A stretch of DNA of 64,000 nt from Macrotrachela quadricornifera (Eukaryota > Rotifera > Eurotatoria > Philodinida > Philodinidae), in NCBI GenBank assembly GCA_022393335.1, contig JAJEKB010021111.1:408491-472490 (forward strand), given 5' to 3'. How positions within the stretch are numbered: the stretch's first letter is position 1; each line of letters opens with the position of its first letter. Made by a program: the position numbers and the translations under genes. The notes beneath the pieces are model-generated. The model ran no database searches. It had not been told where the DNA came from and was given only the letters and a program-made list of their open reading frames with translations. Positions 1 through 11,076 of this stretch are shown piece after piece.

Positions 1-649
1 TTGTTCTTTCCTTCATACAGGTATGATACAGCACAAAAAAAGCATATGTCATCTTGAGGATGAAACAAATCACATGTATATGCTGATCGGAATTTGCATC
101 TTTAATTAATTGAATATTTTATATTTTCATATGACTTGATTTAAAATTTGAATGAAATGAACATTCTCGATTTTAAATAATTAGTGTATTTATAGAATTA
201 TGATTTTGAGAAAACAATTTTCTCTGGTTCTCTTTGGTTTTGTAAGGTGTATGGAACAATTGTGTATGAATGTTGTTAGAATTCGGCATCTACATTACGA
301 TATAGATAACAATCCTTCATTATTTATATATAGTTGTTCTTATATTGTTTCGTTTCTTTGTTTTTCTCTTGTTCATTTGTTGTTTTTCTTGTTATACACG
401 TTTAGGTTCTCTCATGTTAAATAAAGAAACACGAAACTTAAGAAATGTTATCAAAATGTTTTATGGTTTTTTTTTCATCATCGAATCAATTGATATTTCG
501 ATTCAGAATTGCTTTTCTAACCAATATCTCTATCAATTTTGATAAAATCGAAACGAATTTAGTCGACTTTTTTCTGCGAAACTCAAAGTTTTTAAAAGTA
601 ATATTTAAATATGAATATTATTTTTCACAAAGAAATTTCATTTCTGTTT
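1..649. other. no gene recognised
   Basis: AT-rich sequence. Three short overlapping open frames on the plus strand have no motif, no convincing start and T-rich, low-complexity codons; I regard them as chance. Confidence 0.6.
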
Positions 650-1376
650 TAATAACGGAAATGTTTGAACTGTCCATCAAAAAAATAGCATATATTCGAG
701 TCAGATGAAAGCTCTCATTGCCAAACTAACAAGATTAAAATATTAGCTGTTCTTGGCTCGCCCAGAAGGGAGATATTTGAATTTTAAATTTGGGTATAAA
801 ATGAATCAGAAAAGGTTTTTTCCACTATCATAAGGATAGAATATAATGTTGATCGACCCAATCTTAAGTTACCAAGGATACTCTTTCATATGAGCCGAAC
901 AACACTATGTTTTTCCCTTATAATAGTAGAGTGAATTTTTTCTGTAGCTTATGGAAATAATGTTTTCTACTTAGGGTTAACCAAAAGTTTTGATCCTAAA
1001 GTTTTAAAGTATTCTGTCGAATAAGAAGAACTATTCGAAGTTGATGAACCAAATATACCATATTGTAGAACAAATCGAAGCGCATCAAATGGCATATATT
1101 AAATCAGATGTTCGTAAGACTTTAGTGGAACAATAGTAAATTTCCTAGTGGACGATCATGTACTAAAAAGCCCCTTCAGTTATTGATCATTACGGATGTT
1201 GATGTCATTGAGCCCTAGTTCCACTAAAGTCTTATGAAGATCAGATTGAATATATGCTATTCGACGCACCTTGATTTGCTCTACAAAGTTGTATATTTGC
1301 TTTTTCAATTTCGAATAGGTCTTCTTATCCAACAGGATCTTTTAACCGGGTTCAAGACTTTTGGTTAACCTTAAAT
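650..1376. repeat. degraded foldback copy, family A
   Basis: The left 150 bases match, with many changes, the terminal repeat of the elements at 4500-5143 and 21687-24821; shared landmarks are AAGCTCTCATTGCC and a run ending GGGAGATATT. Inside, bases ~975-1131 are the reverse complement of ~1219-1375, sharing GTTCCACTAAAGTCTTA and GGTTAACC, so the DNA could fold into a long hairpin with a loop of about 90 bases. The right outer terminus is not recognisable, so this copy is probably truncated. Confidence 0.6.
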
Positions 1377-2072
1377 AACAATGTTTTAAAATCAGGACTT
1401 TATCCAGAACTGCGTCAGAAAAATGTGTTAATTGACGTCAAATGCGAATAACAGTAACTTCCATAAAACAAAAAGGAACTAACTACACAAATTTGATTAT
1501 GAATCTTCAATATATAAATGAAGAATGTTTTGCTAATGTAATATTTTATAAAAAGTATAAAAATATTTCAAATACGATATCTATAATATTTTATTCTTTT
1601 ACATTTGGTTATTAGTTCATCACAAATAAATCTTTATTATATCAATCAGATAAATAAAAATGATATTAATAATAGATTTAAAAACAATTTTATGAATATA
1701 CATATGTATCGAAGTAGCACATATTGGAGAACATATCTGTGAATTTACAGAAATTATTTTGTAAAAAGGTCATTGATTTTAATTAGTGTCAAGAAAACTT
1801 GATGATTAAAAGGTTAACAACTCGATTCTTTGCTCTCTCGTATAATTTCTTCTAGTGGATGCCAGAGAGATTCGCAGTCACTTTTCTTCAATTGAACTGC
1901 CACGAATCAACTTCTATTATTCGCATCAGGATAATTAATTGAACTTTTTACGTAGAATTTTTTGATTAGCTAAGCTGAATCAAACGGAAATATGTCATGT
2001 GCAATTAGAAGCTTGTCCTACATAAGCTGATAAAAATCGATGAAATCTTGAAATGATCAAGCAAAATAAGAT
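1377..2072. other. no gene recognised
   Basis: AT-rich spacer with no open frame worth reporting and no clear repeat. It lies just downstream (on the minus strand) of the reductase pseudogene. Confidence 0.5.
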
Positions 2073-2781
2073 TTAATCGATCTTACCTAACCGAAATATA
2101 GTAATCGGCAAGTTTTCTGGTTGTTTTTGTAAGATCATTTCTGCAACCCATTTACTTTGAATGTAACCATTTTGATTTTCTAGAAAATTATCAATGTCGC
2201 TTTCGAATAATTCAATACGTGATGTTGAAATATAATTAATACGAGCATTATTTATAGAGGCTAAATGAATAATTTCGCATGTAGATTTAACATTGACTAA
2301 TTTATGACTATCATAATCTTTTAGATGATTGACAAGTGCACCACAATGATAAATAACTGTCAACTTCGATCCTAATTCTAATCATTGTTGGTCAGCTAAT
2401 CCGAGCTGTGCTTCTTCTAGATTTTCCGTCAATATTATAATTTTTTGGATCTGCAATTCTATTTTATTATCAAATTCAGTCTTTCAATGCCTTTAGAATT
2501 CTATCTTTATAATAGAAAGAAGATCGAGTCAAACAATAAATAGTGGTTTATTCATCAGTTTGCATTAGTAATTCGTAGAGTAAATGTATTCCAACAAATC
2601 CAGTTGCACAAGTTATTAATATATATTGGTGAGAGTTACTTTGAACTTTGGAATACTCTGTTGGTGTAAAGGTTACATTTCTTACTTCGGTTGTTATATC
2701 TTGTTGTAATCGCATTAACAACAGCTTTTTCTCCATTACAGCCGATTCTGAAAAAGAAATATCATATAAATTGTTCTTCAT
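2073..2781 (-). pseudogene. thioester-reductase domain remnant (NRPS-like / Lys2-type)
   Basis: Two minus-strand open pieces belong to one NAD(P)-dependent reductase domain of the kind that ends NRPS-like and alpha-aminoadipate reductase proteins. The upstream piece (2781-2548) holds the Rossmann nucleotide-binding loop, seen as TCATGFVGIHLL in place of TGxxGFxGxHLL. The downstream piece (2363-2073) holds the VIYHCGALVNHL stretch, the TS.R segment and a YIQSKWVAE segment carrying the Tyr-x3-Lys active-site pair. The bases between them translate into recognisable family residues (CLTRSS, KDRILKAL) but only with in-frame stops and frame changes. No adenylation or carrier domain is visible nearby. 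Bdelloids are known to carry NRPS-like genes of bacterial or fungal origin; origin here is inference. I judge it a dead fragment, not a spliced gene, because no intron fits the 184-base gap. Confidence 0.75.
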
Positions 2782-4499
2782 ATCGACAGTTCTATAGTGC
2801 CTGACAAGTCAGACAATAACTCGAGCTCTCCCACCTTTATTCTCAGAGATATTGAGTTTCTAACGATATTCTCTTTACACGAACTTCTTAGATCATCAAT
2901 ATTTTTCATAAACGTTGTACATAACATCGACATTTAGAAAATCTATATCTTTTACACGTTAAAACTGAAGTTTTGAGATTGTGTGTACACTTTCATTTCT
3001 TTCAAGTTATCAAGTCAGTTAACATCAGATCACACGCCAAAATAGGATTTTTCTAGAAGCATCATATTTTTTAGAAAGGAATCATTGACAACTGGATATC
3101 TGCAGGAGTCGATCAGATCAAGATTAAGAACTCCTGGCCTCGTAGTGACACTTTGTAAACATATAGGAATATATAGGATCACCTATTCCTATATAGGATA
3201 TTTATAGGACATCAGTTTTGAATAAAATTATATATATATATTTCAAGATATAATAATAATCCATTTGAAAAAAACAAATAATTTTGCAAAAGATCGATGT
3301 GTCAGCTGATTTCATTAGACTATTAGAGGCAAAGCATTGTGTCACTGCTTGTAAATTGTTTCTAACTGTAATATTCTAGAATATAGTCACAATTGATTTA
3401 TGAAAATTGAATAAATAATCTGACTGGTAACATTGATTGCGATGTATCTAAAAGATTTTTTAATCAGCTGAGCTATCTCAAAGCAACTAGTTTCATATAA
3501 ATGTATCAGATGTTACTTTTGGAGGAGTCAATTATTGGTTTAAGTGGATTCTTATTTCCTGGCGTCTATATTCGAACTGAAACTTGAATACCTGCTCTCA
3601 TGCTAACTCCTTTCGTATAATTGTAAAATGTATAATAGGATTTATAGGAAAAATGTGATGATTTCGCAAACAACTTCTGAAAGCTGTTAGATTGTGCCAA
3701 AAAATTTAGATTGGCTATTGTAGAAGACTATATGGTGATTTTTATCAAAGTACCCTATAAATAGAAGCATATGACATATTCTCATATTTATTTACAGTTT
3801 ATTCACGCAATACAAGAAATATTAATGGATAGAATGCGTATGACATACATTTGACAGTCACCAGATCTCAGTTCAAAATTTAGAGATTGCATTTTATCTT
3901 TACTTTATAAAATATAAAGATTTTTCAACCTCATTCTCACATAATATAAGTAAAAAATAAAGTAAAGTAGAATGACGGTATAATGCCAATCCTATTTAAG
4001 ATACCATTGCATCTATCGGCCGCATAGGGATTATTCGTTATATTGAACATATTCAAACATTGATGATATGAAAAATGTCGCTTCAGATGCTTTATGTAAT
4101 CGTAGATAATTGATTGTTAATAATAAATCTCTCTATTCATTATAAAACCAATTATCGTTGACAAAAACTAAGATTTTAAATGGAAATTACTCTAATTTTT
4201 TGAGAATGGAACAACTTTCTATCTAGCAACGGAATTAATTTCAATTTGTTCAAACTGATTTTTTTTAAGGCACCATTAATTGTAATTGTAGTAAAATTGA
4301 TAAGATAATTCTGAGACAATTTCTAATATAACTGTTGTCTTTCGACCTATTTTCATTGAATGGAAGCAAATATCCATAATGGAAGAACAAAAGAAAGAAG
4401 CCTATTACATCTGATATATTTTTTTAAATATTGGTAAGTGTATCTTTTTACCGATTTTTTTTCTTTGGAAATAGTTAGTTTTGAGACTGATTTTTAATC
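2782..4499. other. no gene recognised
   Basis: AT-rich intergenic DNA. It contains only short simple stretches, such as a TATAGGA-rich patch near 3163-3220 and a TA run near 3228. Confidence 0.5.
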
Positions 4500-5143
4500 T
4501 TACAATGGAAGTGTTTGTAGTGTCCGTGAGAAAAATGGGATATATTCGGGTCAAATTAAAGCTCTCATTGCTCAACTACCATGGCTGAAATATAGACTGC
4601 TCTTGGCTTGCCCAGAAGGAGATATTCTAATTTTCAGGTATGCGACATTTAGGTTTACAAATAATTCAGAGAAGATTTTATCCACTATTATAAGGACAAA
4701 ACATAGTATGATTCAGGCCAATTATGAAGTTTGTAGAGTCTCTCTTTCGTATGGACAGAACAGCATCGTGTTTTATGTTTATAATAATAGAGTGAGTTTT
4801 TCCTGTAACCCATGGAAACGGTGTTTTCTATCAATCACTAGAAAATGTAACTCTCATATTATAAGGACAAAACCTGGGATTGTTCGGGCCAATCTTCGGC
4901 TTATCAAGGATGCTGTTTCACACAGCCTGAATAACCTCATGTTTTGTCTTTATAATAGTGGATAAAATCTTCTCTGATTCATTTGTAAACCTAAATGTCA
5001 TATACCTAAAAATTAGAATGTTTCCCTCTAGGCAAGCCAAGAGTAGTATATATTTCAACCATGGTAGTTTAGTAATGAGAGCTTTAATTCGACCCGAAAA
5101 TGTCCCATTTTTCTCACGGACAGTACAAACATCTCTATTGTAA
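4500..5143. repeat. foldback / MITE-like element, family A
   Basis: The two halves are inverted copies of each other. The left end TTACAATGGAAGTGTTTG is matched at the right end by CATCTCTATTGTAA read on the other strand. The similarity runs about 200 bases inward, through GTCCGTGAGAAAAATGGG, AAGCTCTCATT, CTTGGCTTGCC and TTTACAAAT. The loop between the arms is about 200 bases and codes for nothing recognisable. Open frames inside are by-products of the palindrome. The terminal sequence matches the long terminal repeats of the transposon at 21687-24821, so this is probably its non-autonomous relative. Confidence 0.75.
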
Positions 5144-5804
5144 CTGCTAATACAACTAATATAATTGAGTGATAATAAAATTTATATCAGTTACGTATTT
5201 GGTTATTCGAGTCTGTTCAATAAGTTTTAGCATATGTGACCAAAAATATATTTCCTTTATTCATAATTGAGATCAATAATCTTTCATGCATACAAATTGG
5301 AACAGTCTCAAATAGATTTTAAAATGTTAGATTGAAATCAATTTATTTAGCAGTGATATTTATCGATACCGAACACTTATTTTACTTGATCATTTTCACC
5401 TGGCATGATAGTTTACAATAATAAATAAATCGTTTCTTCTCTACGTTAGTGTTAATCATTCATGCACAACCAATATTTTGCTTTTTCTTCATTGAAACGA
5501 AAAGAAAAATTTCGATTAATAGTTTTTGATATTTACATATTCATGATTGCAATGATATAATAAATTAACGACTAATGAATGTTTTTTTTATATCGTTTCT
5601 ATTATATTGATTGGGTTTTGTGTTTGGGAAATGGGACACTAACCCACTTCGTTTTATATACGCCTATATCAAAATATATAAAGCCTATGTAAAGTCAGAT
5701 TCATGATAGGGTCTCTTATCCACTGCACTGCTTCTTATCATAATCCAGAAGATTTGTTGAAAAGACTATCTTTATCATCGTTTATTACAAATCATTGACA
5801 ACAG
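5144..5804. other. 5' flank of the sphingomyelinase-D-like gene
   Basis: AT-rich spacer with no coding signal. A TATATAAAG at about 5675 would be a reasonable TATA-type element ~130 bases before the leader intron, but AT-rich DNA gives such matches often; this is inference only. Confidence 0.3.
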
Positions 5805-5867
5805 GTATATATATTTAAATACATACAGAATGATCAATAATTTTTGTTTTAAAAATTCGTTTCTTAG
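5805..5867 (+). other. leader intron of the downstream gene
   Basis: ACAG|GTATAT at the 5' side and TTTCTTAG|GAG at the 3' side delimit 63 bases that end 11 bases before the ATG. The size fits the 50-80 base introns found in the ABC-transporter gene of this window. It would lie wholly in the untranslated leader. Confidence 0.6.
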
Positions 5868-5878
5868 GAGATATATAA

Positions 5879-7009
5879 ATGGCTATGAAACGTCAAGAAT
5901 TACACAAAGTCTGTTTATTCTTACTTGTTTCACTATTATCATTCATCGTTGTGGTGCAGGCAGAACAAACTCGAGACCCTTTCTACATTATTGCACACAT
6001 GGCGAATAATGCAATTTCTCTTGAATGGGCAGTGCAGCAAGGTGCAAATGCAATCGAAAATGATCTTCAATTCGATGATAATGGGAATCCCACTATTTTT
6101 GAGCATGGTGGTGTATGTGATTGTATTTGCTTCACAGGTACTGATCATATTTGTTATGATATACTTCGTCGATATTGTTACGGATCTCCAGCCAATGACA
6201 ATGCAGCTGCTCATGTACAACGAGTTGCTCGTCTCCCTGGTATTGCTCTATACTTTATCGACTCTAAAGTAGATGCTGCATGGACAACACGACTTGCCAA
6301 AGCAGGTTCAAATGTTGTGTCTTTTCTTGATAAAAATCTCTTTGCATATGGTTATAAAGGAAAAGTCGTTATTGGTGCTGGAAAGATCAACACATTTGAT
6401 TATATTCAAGCTGCAGCGATTGTAGCAAGTAGTTCACCAAACAAAGACAATTACTTCTTCACATTTGATCAAGAAGGTGATAATTACAACGGTGTCTCAG
6501 CTATGCTTTCTCGTTTCACTAACAAGAGAGTGTATGGTACTGGTATCAGCTCCTGTTCGGCAGCTACTTATTATGATGGTATTACTCAAAGTGTTAACGG
6601 GAAAAAAAATGGTGAAACTGGTATGACTTACATCTGGACTCTGGATAGTGACTCAGCAATGCGCAAATACATCCAATTAGGTGTTCAAGGAATTATGACA
6701 AATCGTGTTGCCAAGGCAAAAGCATTGGCTATTGAGTTAGGTCTCCGAATCGCACAGCCTTCTGATCCTATTCCACTTTCGTCAACATTAGTTTCATCTT
6801 CAAATAAATGTGATTGCGAGTATCATCCTGGTGGTTGTTCCATCTCGTGGCCTGCACCAAATGGCAAGGCATGCAAATGCTCGTATAAGGGAGCTTGGAC
6901 CTGTGGTGGCTCTCTTGTTTCTTGTGATATCCGAAAACCAAAATGTGCCAATCCTGATGAATCAAAAGAAGCATGTCAACTTGGCGGTGGTGATTGCGAT
7001 GCATATTGA
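5879..7009 (+). CDS. secreted sphingomyelinase-D / phospholipase-D-like protein
   Basis: 376 residues in one uninterrupted coding exon. Residues ~10-28 are a hydrophobic signal peptide ending near VVQA, so the product should be secreted. The mature protein begins with the glycerophosphodiester-phosphodiesterase-like barrel of the SicTox/SMase-D family. The expected catalytic and metal-binding set is visible: His40 in IIAHMANNA, Glu60 and Asp62 in AIENDLQFDDNGNP, and His76 in FEHGG, followed by a loop with Cys80, Cys82 and Cys84. Later barrel strands read VVIGAG, YFFTFDQEGD, TYIWTLD and GIMTNR. Enzymes of this family cleave sphingomyelin or lysophospholipids, usually by transphosphatidylation; substrate here is unknown. 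After residue ~305 comes a separate tail of about 65 residues with some dozen cysteines, suggesting a small disulfide-bonded module. The family occurs in spiders, fungi, bacteria and scattered animals, so transfer is plausible. No break is seen and all key residues are present. Confidence 0.82.
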   Translation: MAMKRQELHKVCLFLLVSLLSFIVVVQAEQTRDPFYIIAHMANNAISLEWAVQQGANAIENDLQFDDNGNPTIFEHGGVCDCICFTGTDHICYDILRRYCYGSPANDNAAAHVQRVARLPGIALYFIDSKVDAAWTTRLAKAGSNVVSFLDKNLFAYGYKGKVVIGAGKINTFDYIQAAAIVASSSPNKDNYFFTFDQEGDNYNGVSAMLSRFTNKRVYGTGISSCSAATYYDGITQSVNGKKNGETGMTYIWTLDSDSAMRKYIQLGVQGIMTNRVAKAKALAIELGLRIAQPSDPIPLSSTLVSSSNKCDCEYHPGGCSISWPAPNGKACKCSYKGAWTCGGSLVSCDIRKPKCANPDESKEACQLGGGDCDAY

Positions 7010-8734
7010 TCAACATTACATCTGACTAATCGACAATATTTAGTTGACAAACTTTTTTTTTACTACTAACAACTCATTTTTCTTATTAATACTTCCTTTT
7101 TTGCTTACTCATATTTCTCTAAATTGAAAAACTATATACGATGTTTGAGGGATGATCCATCATTATTGGTTCTTTGAAACAAAAGCTTTTCTTTTCTTCT
7201 CTTTCGGCTTCCATTTAATTGCTAAGTAATTTTAAATAAAAGTTAAGTAAAAAATTCTATTTATGCTAAATCATTTATTGAAATTATTTAGAATGTGGTG
7301 GACGAAAGAATTCTGCATCGCATGAGTCTATTTTTGTTGAAGATATTTCAGATTTTAATAGACTTTTAGGTTAGAAATCGATTTTTGAGCTTTTGAAAAA
7401 TATCTGATATATTGCTTAATTATCAGCGAATTTTAAAAATTAAAACGATATTTGTACTCAGTACACTAAACTCTACCATACTGTAAAGACTTCAAATAAA
7501 AGAAGGGATAAAATTTTGTTTTGATTTCTGGAGAGGCTAAGATGCAATTAGATATGTAACTGGCTTCAATCGCAGGTGCCACTGTGTGGTGTCAAAGTAT
7601 ATAAGAATGATGAAATGTGATGAAGATGAATGAAGATCTACGAATATGTGTTGGAGAAAATAATGAAAAAGAGAAAGAAAAAACTGATGAATAAAAAGAA
7701 AAAGAGAACAAGAAAAATAAGCAATGAGTGACTAAAAATGGCAGTCACGAATAAGTGTAATAGCAGAGTTAAGTGTATGAGATGAAGAATAAATAGATGA
7801 ACGAAATGTATCAGTGAGGAGGATAGCTATATAACAATAAGAAAGTAGTGAAATAGTATATATGAAGAAGCGTGACTACTAATGAGAACAATGAATAATG
7901 CATAATGAGTGAAAGCGCACGACAGTGAATAAAGAAAGATAATAATATAATCGAAGAAAATGAGCATATGCACATATAGAAGAAGAAGGCAGTGAGAACA
8001 TAGGTGATGGCTAGTGTCGTCACAGGAGGAAAGGGCACTCGAAGGATGAAAAATTGAGTTGTAATAAGATACGAAATAAAGTTTAAGAAAATAATCAGGG
8101 ATAAATGTTGATTATTATGGTAATGAAAGGAGGTTAAGATTTTTTACAATGTTTAGATAGGAATTTTGTATACCTCCTTTTGCCAGTGCGATACTTTCTT
8201 TGTAAAAAATCTATTTTTTATAAATACCGTTTTTCTGTAATGTGATCAAAGGTTCTCGAAATGCGAAGGAAATTGAACACTAAACTTGGGTGTTGACGGT
8301 TGACTTTTGATCTCGTAAGACTACTTAATCTGAAAACTCGTTGTGTCATCTCATTTGAGAATGTAGCTTCTCATTTGCGAACATGAACATAAATATTAAT
8401 TTTAAATTTTACAACTTAATTCTAAAGTTTAAAACAAAGTTTTAAATTTAAACTTCATTCAAACTTAAATTAATATTGAATATCTTTATGAGTTTAAAAT
8501 AGAGTCCGCTATATAAAAAGCTTTTCAATTTTCGTCTTATTTACTGTAATTTGTAGAGTTCGCTAAATTACAAAGAAAGAGCATTTATTGTTAGCGCTTT
8601 TAATTAATTTTTGTTCGAAATTTAATAACATATGTTGTATCATTCACGACATGGAATCTAATATCGAATGGACAATGATTAATTAATCGAGATGATTCAG
8701 TATTTATTCACAATAGGCAACGACATTGGAAGCG
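7010..8734. other. no gene recognised
   Basis: Non-coding. 7590-8100 is purine-rich on the plus strand (long runs of GA-rich sequence), which gives a spurious minus-strand open frame. The rest is plain AT-rich DNA. Confidence 0.5.
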
Positions 8735-9148
8735 TAAACCCCTCCCCGTATTAGAAGCCCCCGGGGGCTTCTAATATGTCTACCATATGAAACTTCTGGA
8801 GAGGGGCTTCTATTAAGTCTCCAAAAAATTTTCTAAACTGCCAGGAAAAAGGGTTCGTTAGGGTTTTTAGAGATTTTCAAGGTTTTTACGAGTTTTTCAG
8901 AAGATTTTTGGTAGTATTTCCAAATATTAGCACAGCTAGATAAAAGTCAGTCAAATTGTTGCCTGAAAATCGGAAAATTTTAGCAGTTTTAGCATGAAAA
9001 TGCGGAAAAAATCTTGAAAATTTTAAAACTTTCTCGAAAAATCAGGGGGGCTTCTAATACGTCAAACACGTTGTTCATCTCAGAGAGGGCTTCTAATATG
9101 GGGGAGGCTTCTAATATGGGAGGGGCTTCTATTATGGGGAGGGGTTTA
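8735..9148. mobile_element. TA-flanked MITE, family C
   Basis: The left end reads TA|AACCCCTCCCC and the right end GGGGAGGGGTT|TA, a perfect 11-base inverted terminus with TA at both sides, as expected for Tc1/mariner-type insertion. Both ends continue into short repeats of GGGGCTTCTAATATG and its complement, with four to five degenerate copies at the right side. There is no transposase. A smaller relative lies at 13238-13425. Confidence 0.7.
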
Positions 9149-9369
9149 GTTCATTTCGATTCTATTAACATTCATAGCGTCATTATGAATCAAACCAAAC
9201 CTATATCATCATTGATAGCGATACATATAAGTATAAGATAATATGCAAGTATCCAAACTGTAAAAATTTCAAACTATAATCGACAGAATCTTTATAGTGA
9301 GATAAACAAATATTGAATTATTGAAATAAATCTGAATAAAACCTAGTTAAGAGTTCTTCGTCATTCTTA

Positions 9370-9790
9370 AGATGTTACTTCTTTAGTATGTTTCTGCATT
9401 AGCAATCCTTGCTCGTGCAATCGTAGCATCGTTACCTGAATAACAGACAATCATTTCATTGATTTAAAATTATTAGAAAATATTGGTCGTTCTTGTAGAC
9501 ATAATACTTCAGTTTACTTTTTCATTCACGACCTTTGCTCGAGGTATAGTAGTATTACTATCCCAATAATAGACTGTCATTTCTTCATCAAAAACCTTTT
9601 CAAAATATTAAAATCTCTCTCACATAAATATGAGGTACTTTAATTTATTTCTACATTCACGATCCCTGCTCGAGCTAAAGTCGTATTACTCCTTTAACAA
9701 TTGACAATCATTTCATTTATTTACAATCTCCCACAATATTCAACTGTCTCTTTCGTAGACATAAAATATTTAAGTTTATCTCAATATTCA
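9370..9790. repeat. ~125-bp tandem repeat, about 3 copies
   Basis: Diverged direct copies carry the same order of landmarks: a CATTCACGATC(C/T)TTGCTCGAG-like block, a GACAATCATTTCATT-like block and a CGTAGACATAA-like block. No coding potential. Confidence 0.65.
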
Positions 9791-10080
9791 CGATGATCTC
9801 TATAGATTACAAAACCTTCGTGCAATCAAGAGATTATTCTCATCAATAACTCACGTTCTCTACAAATTACAAAAATTCTCCTTTATTAAAAATTTATTCT
9901 AATAAATAGCTTACGATCTCCACAAATTGCAGACTATTAGAATTATTAAAACAATCAGTTATAACCATTAAGTCACGCGCTCTACAAATTATAGAAGTCT
10001 ACATTATTAAAAATATATATTGACTAATAACTTACATCCTCTATAAATTGCAGGAAATCTACTTAAAAAAATTTTAAATG
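9790..10080. repeat. ~60-bp tandem repeat, about 5 copies
   Basis: Immediately follows the 125-bp array. Each unit opens with AC(G/A)NNCTCTACAAATTACA or a near variant (at about 9789, 9851, 9911, 9972 and 10033) and ends with a variant of CTAATAACTT. Confidence 0.65.
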
Positions 10081-11076
10081 AAAATATTTTATACGATTAA
10101 AACTTTACAGAGTTAGATTTAAAAATATTCGATTTTTTTTCAAACTTAGCAACTATTCAACTCGAAAATCAGTCGAAAATTTGAAAGAACTTATTAAAGT
10201 TAAACTTCAACGTTTTTCATATTCGCAAATGAGAGGTAGCCATTCCATGAAGAAATGAGTTACAATGACGATTATTATTTATATATGAATCACAGATAGG
10301 AATATTTCTATAAAATGACCATTACTAAAGAGTGGATGTTAGTTTCCTAGTTTTCATGCGATCAAGAAGACTGAGATATAATATAATCGAAATCGAAATT
10401 AATTTTTTATGACACTTATACTAAATTTCTTCCAAAAAAGCGTCAGGAAATCCATTGGATAAGCACTACTTGTTATAGAAATAACTTTATTATTTTTTAT
10501 AAAAAATACATGTTTTTCTAATTTATTTCGTACATTTTTATATAGAATTATTCATCTTCGGATTTTGTTAAATGTACATATAACTATATATAGAGGTACA
10601 AAATTTTCTCTCTTTTTCTGCATCGATATTATCTGGTTTGGAAACGTTATATGCATAAAAGGCGAAATGGGCGCAAATAAAATATTTCTGAGACGATAAT
10701 ACATTTTGCTGTAGTAGTAACGATATTATTTGGGAAAAAGAAGTATAAAGGTTCTTTTTCTTGTTTTTTTCTCTCTCGCTAATATCTTGTTTACTTCCTT
10801 GTCATCATATTTAACAATAACTTATGACATCATTAACAGTCTCCACGAAGATGGAAAAAATATACCACATATCTTTTCTTCTATAAATACGAACAAAAGA
10901 AAGTATAGCATATTTTCTTTCTGAAAAAACATAAATATGTCGTTTCTTTTACGTATAGTAAGTATTTTAATCATTTGATAAGAATATAGATTTGAAATAT
11001 GATTGTATAAATTAGTTGATATTGTTTGTTATAATATGGGTAAATTACAACAATACTTCCATAATCACTATTCAAG
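10081..11076. other. no gene recognised; possible 5' exon of the KCTD-like gene
   Basis: AT-rich. A first exon for the gene at 11077 should lie here or further upstream, but I could not find an ATG exon with a donor of the right phase. A short ATG frame at about 10937 ends in a good donor (ATA|GTAAGT) but the phase does not match. Confidence 0.35.

Noticed and set aside
200..708. Three overlapping plus-strand frames of 65-87 codons
   Set aside because: Phe/Tyr/Ile-rich translations of AT-rich DNA, overlapping one another, without motif or splice support.
4603..5143. 120- and 61-codon frames
   Set aside because: They lie in the two arms of an inverted repeat and are explained by it.
7590..8040. 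75-codon minus-strand frame in a purine-rich tract
   Set aside because: Composition-driven frame of Ser/Leu/Phe/Tyr with no motif.
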